Positions 56,726-64,000 of a stretch of 64,000 nucleotides of DNA are shown piece by piece. The notes beneath the pieces are model-generated. The model worked only from the letters and a program-made list of their open reading frames with translations. It was not told the DNA's origin and ran no database searches. Within the stretch, counting starts at the first letter, position 1; each line of letters opens with the position of its first letter. The DNA is from UBA11986 sp963734955 (GTDB lineage: Bacteria > Bacteroidota > Ignavibacteria > UBA10030 > UBA6906): positions 62,001-126,000 of the forward strand of contig CAVTJO010000011.1 of the NCBI GenBank assembly GCA_963734955.1, written 5' to 3'. Both the position numbers and the translations under genes were made by a program.

Positions 56726-58114
56726 CTAACCCGCACCAGCCATTGGAAAGATGATAGAGACGGACGTCCCTTTGTTCAGCTCACTTTTGACAACCAACGA
56801 AAGCCCCTGCAAATCGGCGAGGCGTTTGACGATCGCAAGACCAAGTCCTGCGCCCTGCACCTCAGAGTTTCTCGATTCATCAACACGATAGAACCTGTCG
56901 AAAATCCTCGGAACCTGCTCCTTGCTCATACCGATGCCGTGATCGGTGATTGTACATTCCACCGAATTGCCGACGTGTCCAACAGAAATATCAAGAGCGG
57001 AGTCCTTGCGTGAATACTTGACGGCATTTGAGATGACGTTCTCCAGAATCATATCCACCATCACCGGATCCGCCTTCACCAGTGTGTCGTCAGTGCCAGG
57101 GAATCCGACCTTCAAATGTTCTGCAACAAGAAGCGGCCCCATCCGCTCAACAAGGGATTCTACTCTCTTCCGGAGGTGAACCTCCTGAAGAGCCGGCCTC
57201 ATGCTTCCGCTGTCGTAGCGCGCAAGAAGCAACAATTGCTCGACGAGGCTGGAAAGCCTGTCGACTTCGTTCACACAATATGTGATTTTCTCGACATAAT
57301 GCTCTTGACTGCGCGGTTTTCGGATGAGCACCTCGAGCGTACCCTTCAACGCGGCAAGTGGCGTACGCAACTCGTGCGAGGCATCGGCGGTAAACTGCCG
57401 CTCTCGAAGCAACGCCTCCTGCAGCCTGTTGAGCAGTCCGTTGATGGTGGAAGCGAGCCGGTATAGTTCGTCCCGCGTTGTCGGCAGCTCAATCCGATCG
57501 TCGAGATTGCGGGATGTAATAAGCTCGGCGGTTGCAGTAACTCTCTCGATGGGGGCAATGCTGCGTCCTGCAATGAACCTGCTGACGACAAAGACAATCA
57601 CCAGCACCATGGGAAATGCGGTGAAAAGGACGGTGCGAAGATTGGAAAGAATGATCTCCGCCTCCTGGCGCGGCATTGCCACAATGATATAACCAAGAGT
57701 ACGCCCCGACGGGTTCGGTATGGGCAACTGAACCTGCCGGACAGGTGACTCAAGAAGCCTCGTATCAAAAAATGACTTTGCCTTTCGTGAGGGGTCGAAT
57801 GCGAGCCGTGTTTCCCGGAGGTTGGGGGTCTTCCGCAACAGGTGTCCGGACGCATCAACAACCTGCAAAAAAATCGGGTTGACATCCACCTGCCCGTGTT
57901 CTTTTTCCGACCACTCTGCCTTGTTGGCAAACACAATCTCATCGCTCAGCACCACGATTCCGTGGAACACTTCGAGAGACTCCGCATCAAGGTCGTCGTT
58001 CATGTGGCCGTACACAGTGCGGTACATGACGACATACAACACAAGGAAGACCACTGCCGCGAGCAAGCCGGTCGCCAGAACATAGTAGAGCGCGATCCTG
58101 TTTCGCAGGCTCAC
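56726..58114 (-). CDS. Sensor histidine kinase
   Basis: A 462-aa kinase with membrane segments at about 8-30 and 161-183, an outer sensing loop of about 130 residues, a HAMP linker (184-235), the phosphorylated H247 in 'FTADASHELRTPLAALKG' and an ATP domain ('ENVISNAVKYS', 'DHGIGMSKEQ', 'GAGLGLAIVK'). The gene overlaps the response regulator by four bases (ATGA) and runs into the CDF transporter, so it probably senses a metal or envelope signal of the CusS/CzcS kind; the ligand is not visible. Confidence 0.85.
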   Translation of the reverse strand: MSLRNRIALYYVLATGLLAAVVFLVLYVVMYRTVYGHMNDDLDAESLEVFHGIVVLSDEIVFANKAEWSEKEHGQVDVNPIFLQVVDASGHLLRKTPNLRETRLAFDPSRKAKSFFDTRLLESPVRQVQLPIPNPSGRTLGYIIVAMPRQEAEIILSNLRTVLFTAFPMVLVIVFVVSRFIAGRSIAPIERVTATAELITSRNLDDRIELPTTRDELYRLASTINGLLNRLQEALLRERQFTADASHELRTPLAALKGTLEVLIRKPRSQEHYVEKITYCVNEVDRLSSLVEQLLLLARYDSGSMRPALQEVHLRKRVESLVERMGPLLVAEHLKVGFPGTDDTLVKADPVMVDMILENVISNAVKYSRKDSALDISVGHVGNSVECTITDHGIGMSKEQVPRIFDRFYRVDESRNSEVQGAGLGLAIVKRLADLQGLSLVVKSELNKGTSVSIIFPMAGAG

Positions 58115-58788
58115 GATGACGCCTCTTCGCGCACCACATAGCCAACACCACGCACCGTCTGGATGCAGCTCCTCGCGCCTCCGGTGTCGAGTTTCTTGCG
58201 GAGATAATTCACGTACACGTCAATCACAGATGTATCGGCGTCAAAGTGTGCGTCCCACACATGCTCGATGATACGCGTGCGCGTGCAGACTTTCCCTTTG
58301 TTGCGCATGAGGAATTCGAGCAAGGAGAACTCCTTTGGGGTGAGAATGACTTCACTCGCATTCCTGAAGACCTGGTGTGTTTCCGGATTGAGCTCGATGG
58401 CGCCAAGGCGAAGTACCGATTCTCCCCCGGATTTGTTGCGAAGTTGCACACGGATGCGGGCAAGCAGTTCATCGAACTGCAGAGGTTTCTTTATGTAGTC
58501 ATTCGCGCCGATCTCCAGACCGAACACCGTATCCTGCACGGTGTCCTTTGCTGTAAGAAAAATAACCGGCACCGAAGTATTCTCCTTCCTCAACCTCCGG
58601 CACACTTCGATGCCACTGATACCGGGCAGCATCCAATCAAGCAGTATCACATCATACTCGTTGGAGAGAGCCATCTCCAGGCCTGTGGTCCCATCACGCG
58701 CCACATCGACGGCAAACCCTTCTTCCTCCAGTCCATCATGAATAAAATTTGCAATGCCCTTTTCGTCTTCAACAACAAGAATTCGCAT
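58111..58788 (-). CDS. OmpR/PhoB-family response regulator
   Basis: A 225-aa regulator with a receiver domain (D51 accepts phosphate in 'VILLDWMLPG', K near 104) and a C-terminal winged helix ('LTPKEFSLLEFLMRNKGKVC' and 'VIDVYVNYLRKKLD'). It is the first gene of the transporter/kinase run and is coupled to the kinase. It likely activates the CDF gene. Confidence 0.9.
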   Translation of the reverse strand: MRILVVEDEKGIANFIHDGLEEEGFAVDVARDGTTGLEMALSNEYDVILLDWMLPGISGIEVCRRLRKENTSVPVIFLTAKDTVQDTVFGLEIGANDYIKKPLQFDELLARIRVQLRNKSGGESVLRLGAIELNPETHQVFRNASEVILTPKEFSLLEFLMRNKGKVCTRTRIIEHVWDAHFDADTSVIDVYVNYLRKKLDTGGARSCIQTVRGVGYVVREEASS

Positions 58789-58965
58789 TCGTACTTAGAT
58801 AGTTGGTCTTAACAGACTGTGGTCCGTGTAAGTGAAGCCCGGAAGAGGCAAGCGAAGCCAATCTCTCTTGTGATCAGATTGCTCGTCACGAAGAACGTTC
58901 CTCGTAACAACGCGCCGATTTCAGGGCGGTACCCGGCGTGGGGCGATTTGGTCTTTCAACAGCTG

Positions 58966-59466
58966 CTAATCATTCTGCGCATCCTCCGGTTGTTGTGCAC
59001 TTGTGCCGGCGCCAAGCGTATCACCGAGTGTCAACTGCACACCTGCGGCGTGCTTGAACACAAGCTCCCCGCCATAGTACCCTGTTCTCGCAATCGAGAG
59101 GACACCGACAAGAAACATCACGACCGGAATCCAACGCAACGCGCCGGTGAACCTCTTCATCGCAACCATGACAATGCGAACCAGTGCGGCTGCACCCATG
59201 AGCCAGAGCGAGACGATCGCAGCGTCCTCATGCGTTTCGAGCGCTTGCTTCAACGCGCCACCTTCGGCAAGACCGTCGCCTGCAAGGTTCCCCGAGAAAT
59301 ATGCCGCAATCGCCCCGAGCGTCCCAAGAATTAACAAAGAAAAACCGACTTTTGAAAAGAACTCACGATTGAAAATCACGCCCATGAAATCCGCAAGGAG
59401 CCCGACAATAAGCAGGGCAATGGGAAAATGGACAATCATCGGGTGCAGAAGCGTCAGGTCAAACAT
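58966..59466 (-). CDS. DUF2231 membrane protein
   Basis: A 166-aa protein with four membrane helices. It begins 'LLHPMIVHFPIALLIVGLLA', the hallmark of the DUF2231 family, with conserved HPxxVHFP histidines near residues 8-13 that could bind heme or a metal. The start has an upstream GGAGGATCT. Function is unknown; the nearest neighbours are the metal-response genes. Confidence 0.7.
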   Translation of the reverse strand: MFDLTLLHPMIVHFPIALLIVGLLADFMGVIFNREFFSKVGFSLLILGTLGAIAAYFSGNLAGDGLAEGGALKQALETHEDAAIVSLWLMGAAALVRIVMVAMKRFTGALRWIPVVMFLVGVLSIARTGYYGGELVFKHAAGVQLTLGDTLGAGTSAQQPEDAQND

Positions 59467-59872
59467 AGATCCTCCATGAATGAATATTGTGGGAACAAGA
59501 TAACGGGAGAGGACTTAGCGGTTGGTAAGTTGATTCTTAGAAGTGGATTAGAAGCCCCCACTGTCGATTTGATCCTACTCCTACTTACAATATTACCCAC
59601 CACGAGGTGGAATTTATTCCTCGGAGTATTCCTCGCTCCAGCAACCTGTGAAGTTCTTCCTTTCGGAGCCTCCTTTTCCAAACTTTCACATAACCGATGT
59701 CTTTATCCGAATTGGTACGAGCTTTGCTCAAACTGCATGGAGTTCACGGTTACAGCAATCGGGGTGCTCGCTTATTGATTGTGAGAATGCGGCTTGCAAA
59801 GCTCCAGCCCTTCTGCTGATCCGGGATCTCAACACCCTCATTCACAATGCCATTGTATGGCTCGGGAGGCGC

Positions 59873-61365
59873 ATGAAACCCCGACGCACAGTCTGCCATT
59901 CACCCGTTCGCGGACTGGTGGTTCTCCTTGCAGCAGCCCTCCTCGTGTCTGCACAGCTTCCAGAAGCCAGGAGCGCAAGCCGGACACCGCAGTCAAAACC
60001 CCCGGTGCCGGGAATCCTGCATAACAAGCAGGCCCGTTTACTCACACCGAATCACGTTCAGCAACAGCAGCCGGATAATCCTGCAACACAAGGCTTTGTT
60101 GTCGATACGGCAGTGGTCCGCAGCTCGATTGATACAACGCGGCATACCTACTCGTTCGACGCACATGGCAGAATGAGTCTGGACCAGACGCAGACGTTCG
60201 CCCAGGGCGGGTGGACAAACACCTTGCTGATCACGAGAAGTTCCGATGACTCCGGGTATGTGACGATGGAGCTTGACCAGGATTGGCAGCTCGGGGAAGC
60301 TGGCAAAACGTCCTTCGAGAAAACCATGGCCCTTACATTCACGGTCAATCAAGTGCCAATCGTTTTGAAGAATGGATGAATGGACAGTGGAACCTGACAT
60401 ATCAGGACTCGTCCACGTTTGGTCCGGGGTTCAGACTGGCTTCCACTGTTTCGGCGTGGTACCTGCCGGGATCGCAATCAGTTATCCAGCGGACATCGAA
60501 CAGCTACGATGGCAACGGCTTCCTCATTTCCACTCTCGTGGAACAAATGGATAGCGGGTCGTGGAGACCCCGGCAACGGGCGACATTCATGATCGACCTC
60601 CGCGGATACGATACTCTCTACACATCGGAGACATGGGTGGACACCCAATGGGTATACCAGAACCGGACGTCATTTGTGAACGATAGTACCGGCAGAGTGC
60701 TTCAGGCAATCGACTGCACATGGCAAAGCAATCAGTGGGTGAACCAGCGCCGCCAAACACTTTCCTATCCCCCCGACAGGTCATTCCATTACCTGTCCGA
60801 GGATTGGCTTGGAGGCGCCTGGGTTCCCACGTTGCGCGAAGTGGAACAATATGATGTCAACGGCAATCTCACTTCGGAAGTGTATGAGTACTACGTCTCG
60901 GGAGCGTGGGTTCTTCGTTCAAGTCTTGTCAATACCTACAATACGGCCGCACTGTTGATCCATGGAGAGTGCCAGGGCGAGGATGGCAGTTTTTATGCCC
61001 GGGATGGATTCGACAACAAGTACTACTTTTCGGGAAGGTCCATTGATATTGCATACCGGACACTCATAACGGGCGTTGAACAGACGTCCGGCAGCGCTCC
61101 ATCGTCATATCAACTGCTGCAGAACTATCCCAATCCATTCAACCCGACAACAACAATTCGATACAGCCTGCCAAAGGAATCATTCGTCACGCTGATAGTC
61201 TACAACACGCTCGGTCAACAGGTGGCTGAACCGGTGAGTGAGCAACAACAAGCCGGGTATCACAATGTGGAGTTCCGTGCCGACGGACTTGCAAGTGGAG
61301 TCTATTTCTACAGACTGCAAACCGGAGACTTTGTCCAGACGAAGAGACTGCTGCTATTGAAGTGA
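59873..61365 (+). pseudogene. T9SS-secreted protein, one frameshift
   Basis: One gene of about 497 codons split near 60293-60296, a GGGG run. The first frame starts at ATG 59873 (GGGAGG upstream) with a signal peptide ('GLVVLLAAALLVSAQLPEAR') and reaches the run; the second begins 'GSWQNVLREN' and continues to 61365. Repeats of about 40 residues ('NxxGxLxS', 'QWVNQRRQTL', 'WMNGQWNLTYQ') precede a T9SS sorting domain ('LLQNYPNPFNPTTTIRYSLP' to 'TKRLLLLK'). The repeats resemble those of secreted Bacteroidota adhesin-like proteins. The gap 59467-59872 shows nothing else. Confidence 0.7.
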
Positions 61366-61454
61366 TCGGTTGGTTTCCGCTGCCAGGTTGACAGGCTCAA
61401 TCTAATGGATACCAGGCATTCAAGTACATGTTTTGATCTGTTGTTGGGGACCTA

Positions 61455-62714
61455 CTAATCGTACGTAATGGCAAAGACTGTGTCTGTCAGCCATCTTCTG
61501 AAGGAATCATTGTCGCTGAATTGCTTGAACAGTTCCGTATCGTCCTTCAGAAGGGCTGTCATGACACGGATGAGAGCCTTGTCGTGTTCAACTCTCGCGT
61601 TCTGCCGGTCCGAATTCTGTTTGGCATTCTGGTACGCTTGATCCGCAGAGACTCTCGTAGGGATATCTTTGGTTATCAACTGTCGAACGCGATCGGCATC
61701 TGTCCAAGGGATATTCCCAAAGTGATCGTTGAAAGTCTGGAGGATGTTGCTTAGCCTGCCAAGTTCAGGCTGGGCCTTTCTTCCACCACCGCTCGTCGGG
61801 ACAGGTTCAATTTCCGCGTCAGCATCCGGCAATGCTATTTTCATTGCTGCTTTCTTTTCAGCCCGGTAGCTATCCATGTCGATTGCTTCGAGTATACCCT
61901 TGGAGAGGTCTTCTTCCTTCGGCGCTGGTAGCTTCGGAATAAGAAACGTCAGGAAAATGGAAAGCTTCTCCCAGCCTGGATTATTGTATGGCAGGATCGA
62001 GGACAGGAAATCATACGTGCGTGTGAACGCTTTGGCCTTGCCCTTGAAGTCCACCTGTGCATCCTCGCCGAGATGTTCCTTGTAAGACGCGACAGCAGCA
62101 TCAAGTATCGGGTCAAGCTTGTCACGGTCAGAACCGGAGAGATACAGGTTCACGAGTTCGTCGACCTGCTCCGGCGAATAGACTTGATGACTATCCATCG
62201 CTGCTTTCAAGTCGTGCAGCTTGTTCGGATCGGTCTCTTCGCTGAGAATTGTCGTCCGGTAGTAGTCGGAAAAGGCCTCCTCAATGGTCTTTGTGTTATT
62301 CATGAAATCAAGCACGAAGACGTCGTGCTTCTGAGGATGTGCGCGATTAAGGCGCGACAGGGTCTGTACGGCCTTTATGCCAGCCAGGGGTTTGTCAACA
62401 TACATCGTGTGGAGAAGCGGTTCGTCGTAGCCGGTTTGAAACTTCTCCGCACAGATAAGAAACCGGTAGGGATCTTCTTGAATCCAATCAGCTATCTGAT
62501 CACTCGGGAATCCATTCAATGATGATTCAGAAACCTGCGCGCCACCATACTCATGTTCACCCGAAAAGGCTACAATCGGTTGATAAGGACTTTTCCGTTC
62601 GGCCAGGTAGTCACGGAACGCATGGAAATACTGCAGCGCCCGCTCGATGCTTCCCGTTACCACCATTGCCCCATTGAAGAAGCCGAGATCACAGGCATTT
62701 TGAACCAGTAAACA
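61455..62714 (-). pseudogene. hsdR: 3' half of type I restriction enzyme R subunit
   Basis: The open frame covers 420 codons from an upstream TAG at 62715. It holds the second helicase domain ('ICAEKFQTGYDEPLLHTMYV' and 'QTLSRLNRAHPQKHDVFVLD', motifs V and VI) and the C-terminal helical region. The nuclease and the first helicase domain, about 600 residues in a full HsdR, are missing. The break lies at a tandem 'AACACTAACA' repeat beside the promoter of the next gene, so it is a deletion or rearrangement. No hsdM or hsdS is near. Confidence 0.85.
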
Positions 62715-62730
62715 CTAACAAACACTAACA
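62711..62730. repeat. Two tandem copies of AACACTAACA
   Basis: AACACTAACA is repeated directly at 62711-62720 and 62721-62730, at the exact point where the hsdR frame is broken. Confidence 0.7.
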
Positions 62731-62733
62731 GAC

Positions 62734-62762
62734 TTGACAAATTCATGTAAAAGCCGCACATT
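62734..62762 (+). promoter_or_regulatory. Sigma-70-like promoter for the 62811 gene
   Basis: TTGACA (62734-62739), 17-base spacer, CACATT (62757-62762, weak -10). An AAGGAG site (62798-62803) precedes the ATG at 62811. Confidence 0.45.
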
Positions 62763-62810
62763 ACCCGGGCGGAAAAGAGGCACAATCCCACCAAGAAAAA
62801 GGAGTCTCAC

Positions 62811-63602
62811 ATGACAAACGAAAGCGTTCGTTTCTCCAGGCTTCTACCGAGCTTCCAAAACAAGGACGAGTTCTTCGAGCTGATCGCCAGCGAGGAATCG
62901 CTTGGTCCACGGCTGTGGCAATCGAGCATCTTGCTCACCGGTCTGCTGTTCTTCTATGGTCTCATCATGGGCTCGTATACCGGCATCCTGCAGGCTCTCA
63001 CAGCCGGTATCAAGGTTCCGGTCTTGTTCTTCCTGTCACTGCTCATCTGCTTCCCGGCATTCTTCCTTCTGCAATTCATCCTCGGCTCCAAGATGAAGCT
63101 GTCCCAGATGACGGCTATCATCCTGTCCGGGTTTGTGCAAACGGCGGCGATCATGGTATCGTTCACTCCGATCGTTGTCTTCTTCGTGCTCACCGGCGGG
63201 AACTATCATTTTCTCCAGCTCCTGCACGTTGCGATCTTCCTGTTGTCGGGGTTCTTCGGCATGAAGACCATCCTCGATGCTCTCAAATTCTCGTGCGAGA
63301 AGAAGAACGTGTATCCGCAAACCGGCGTCGTGGTGTTCCGGTTCTGGGTGGTGATCCTTGCATTCGTCGGCATTCAACTGGCGTGGAACCTGCGGCCTTT
63401 CCTCGCGGAACAGGACAAGCCGTATGCGTTGTTCAGAAAGTATGAAGGGAATTTCTATACCGCGGTGATCTATTCGTTCCAGCAACTCTCACAGCCGGAG
63501 GAGCCCACCAGGCACACTCCCGTTCCAACCCGGCAGCCGTTTCCCACTGTACCCCGACACAACGAAAGGGAAGAAGTAACGTGGAAGAGAACGAGATCAT
63601 GA
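62811..63602 (+). CDS. Multi-pass membrane protein, YIP1-like
   Basis: A 263-aa protein with about five hydrophobic segments between residues 40 and 205 ('SSILLTGLLFFYGLIMGSYT', 'VPVLFFLSLLICFPAFFLLQ', 'AAIMVSFTPIVVFFVLTG', 'LLHVAIFLLSGFFG', 'VFRFWVVILAFVGIQLAW') and a hydrophilic proline-rich tail. The layout is that of bacterial YIP1-family proteins, of unknown function, but no residue-level motif confirms it. A strong AAGGAG precedes the ATG. The stop overlaps the next gene by 22 bases. Confidence 0.5.
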   Translation: MTNESVRFSRLLPSFQNKDEFFELIASEESLGPRLWQSSILLTGLLFFYGLIMGSYTGILQALTAGIKVPVLFFLSLLICFPAFFLLQFILGSKMKLSQMTAIILSGFVQTAAIMVSFTPIVVFFVLTGGNYHFLQLLHVAIFLLSGFFGMKTILDALKFSCEKKNVYPQTGVVVFRFWVVILAFVGIQLAWNLRPFLAEQDKPYALFRKYEGNFYTAVIYSFQQLSQPEEPTRHTPVPTRQPFPTVPRHNEREEVTWKRTRS

Positions 63603-63802
63603 CGCTCGAGGAAGTCGCCGCATATCTGAAGCTGACACCTCAGACGATTTACACGTGGGCCCAGGAGAAGCGAATCCCGGCGGCCAAGTTGGGGAAGGAA
63701 TGGCGTTTCAAGAGATCCATCATCGATGCGTGGTTCAATCAACACATCGACGAGAAATTCAATCACATTGTCAGTAATGCCACCGGACCAAAGAAGGAAT
63801 GA
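63581..63802 (+). CDS. Excisionase-family HTH DNA-binding protein
   Basis: A 73-aa protein starting at GTG 63581. 'MTLEEVAAYLKLTPQTIYTW' and 'EKRIPAAKLGKEWRFKRSII' form a MerR/excisionase-like winged helix. Such proteins direct excision of mobile elements or act as small regulators. It overlaps the end of the membrane protein gene by 22 bases and is probably co-translated. No integrase is in view. Confidence 0.8.
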   Translation: MEENEIMTLEEVAAYLKLTPQTIYTWAQEKRIPAAKLGKEWRFKRSIIDAWFNQHIDEKFNHIVSNATGPKKE

Positions 63803-63897
63803 GCATAACACCGGGAGATCAAGGACGGCGACGGGCGTTACCAGACTACGGCGTGGATGGATGGAAAGTTGGATATGCTTCTGTACTTCCGCTCAAC

Positions 63898-64000
63898 CTA
63901 TGCGCGCTCGTCCATCAGACGAAGACGGTCGACCAGCACTTTCATCACTTCAAGTGCGAAGCCCGGATTCTGGTGCACAAGTGCGAGGAACCTCTCCTCA
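63898..64000 (-). CDS. C-terminus of a cyclic-nucleotide-binding (Crp-like) domain protein
   Basis: The minus strand from the window end reads 'EERFLALVHQNPGFALEVMK' and 'VLVDRLRLMDERA' plus stop at 63898. This is the helix after a cNMP-binding beta-roll, as in Crp relatives or ion-channel domains. Since it ends there, a DNA-binding domain would be absent at the C-terminus, so it may be a stand-alone cNMP-binding protein. Its start is outside the window. Confidence 0.6.
   Translation of the reverse strand, partial: EERFLALVHQNPGFALEVMKVLVDRLRLMDERA

Noticed and set aside
63810..63880. Coding-like plus-strand frame reading 'EIKDGDGRYQTTAWMDG'
   Set aside because: No start codon or ribosome-binding site and it runs into a convergent gene; may be a relic or chance.
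1..64000. CRISPR arrays, rRNA and tRNA genes
   Set aside because: No spaced direct-repeat array and no recognisable tRNA or rRNA segments were seen while reading; a dedicated scan (for example tRNAscan) was not possible here.

Overview
The window looks like a chromosome segment of an anaerobic or facultative bacterium of the Bacteroidota/Ignavibacteriota side of the FCB group. Several secreted proteins end in the 'NYPNPFNP' type IX secretion (T9SS) sorting domain with a KK/KR-LLLLK tail, a TonB receptor carries a carboxypeptidase-regulatory-like N-domain, and a DUF5916 barrel protein is present. The species cannot be fixed from these bases.

Layout. 1-411: end of a SatD-like gene. 731-7983 (minus): a candidate restriction/defence locus made of a PLD-nuclease/SNF2 helicase, a small GIY-YIG nuclease and an Eco57I-like N6-adenine methylase. 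Both large genes carry single-base frameshifts, and hairpin arrays lie in the gaps. 8379-12440: higBA, a cupin, a Crp/Fnr regulator and a three-gene hipBST module, separated by a family of structured repeats of about 100 bp. 13311-16869: TonB receptor, a possible 28-aa membrane peptide and a 7TM-AraC regulator. 17040-17463: a decayed T9SS-type gene.

17518-44182 (all minus) is the core of the window: an anaerobic aromatic degradation cluster. 4-Hydroxybenzoyl-CoA reductase (HcrB and a fused HcrC-HcrA) would make benzoyl-CoA. ATP-dependent benzoyl-CoA reductase (BcrCBAD) gives the dienoyl-CoA, Dch hydrates it, Had oxidises it and Oah opens the ring to 3-hydroxypimelyl-CoA. A hydroxyacyl-CoA dehydrogenase/hydratase fusion and a thiolase would then yield glutaryl-CoA and acetyl-CoA. 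Interleaved with these are IorAB, an acyl-CoA dehydrogenase, a hemerythrin protein, a DUF2889 protein, an SDR, a MarR regulator and a complete LeuA/LeuC/LeuD/LeuB-like set. That set could be leucine synthesis or a 2-oxoacid route tied to ferredoxin reduction. No CoA ligase and no ferredoxin gene were seen in the window.

44864-61365: T9SS cargo genes and relics, a DUF5916 protein, an exported metal-binding/DJ-1 protein, cupin, YbaK-type deacylase, zf-TFIIB protein, prohibitin-like SPFH protein, PhoU, exported rubrerythrin, a CDF metal transporter with a two-component system, and a DUF2231 membrane protein. 61455-64000: the 3' half of a type I restriction hsdR, a multi-pass membrane protein, an excisionase-like HTH protein and the end of a cyclic-nucleotide-binding protein.

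At least eight single-base frameshifts interrupt otherwise intact proteins, several in homopolymers. Sequencing error is as likely as true pseudogenes, so each broken gene is given as one locus.
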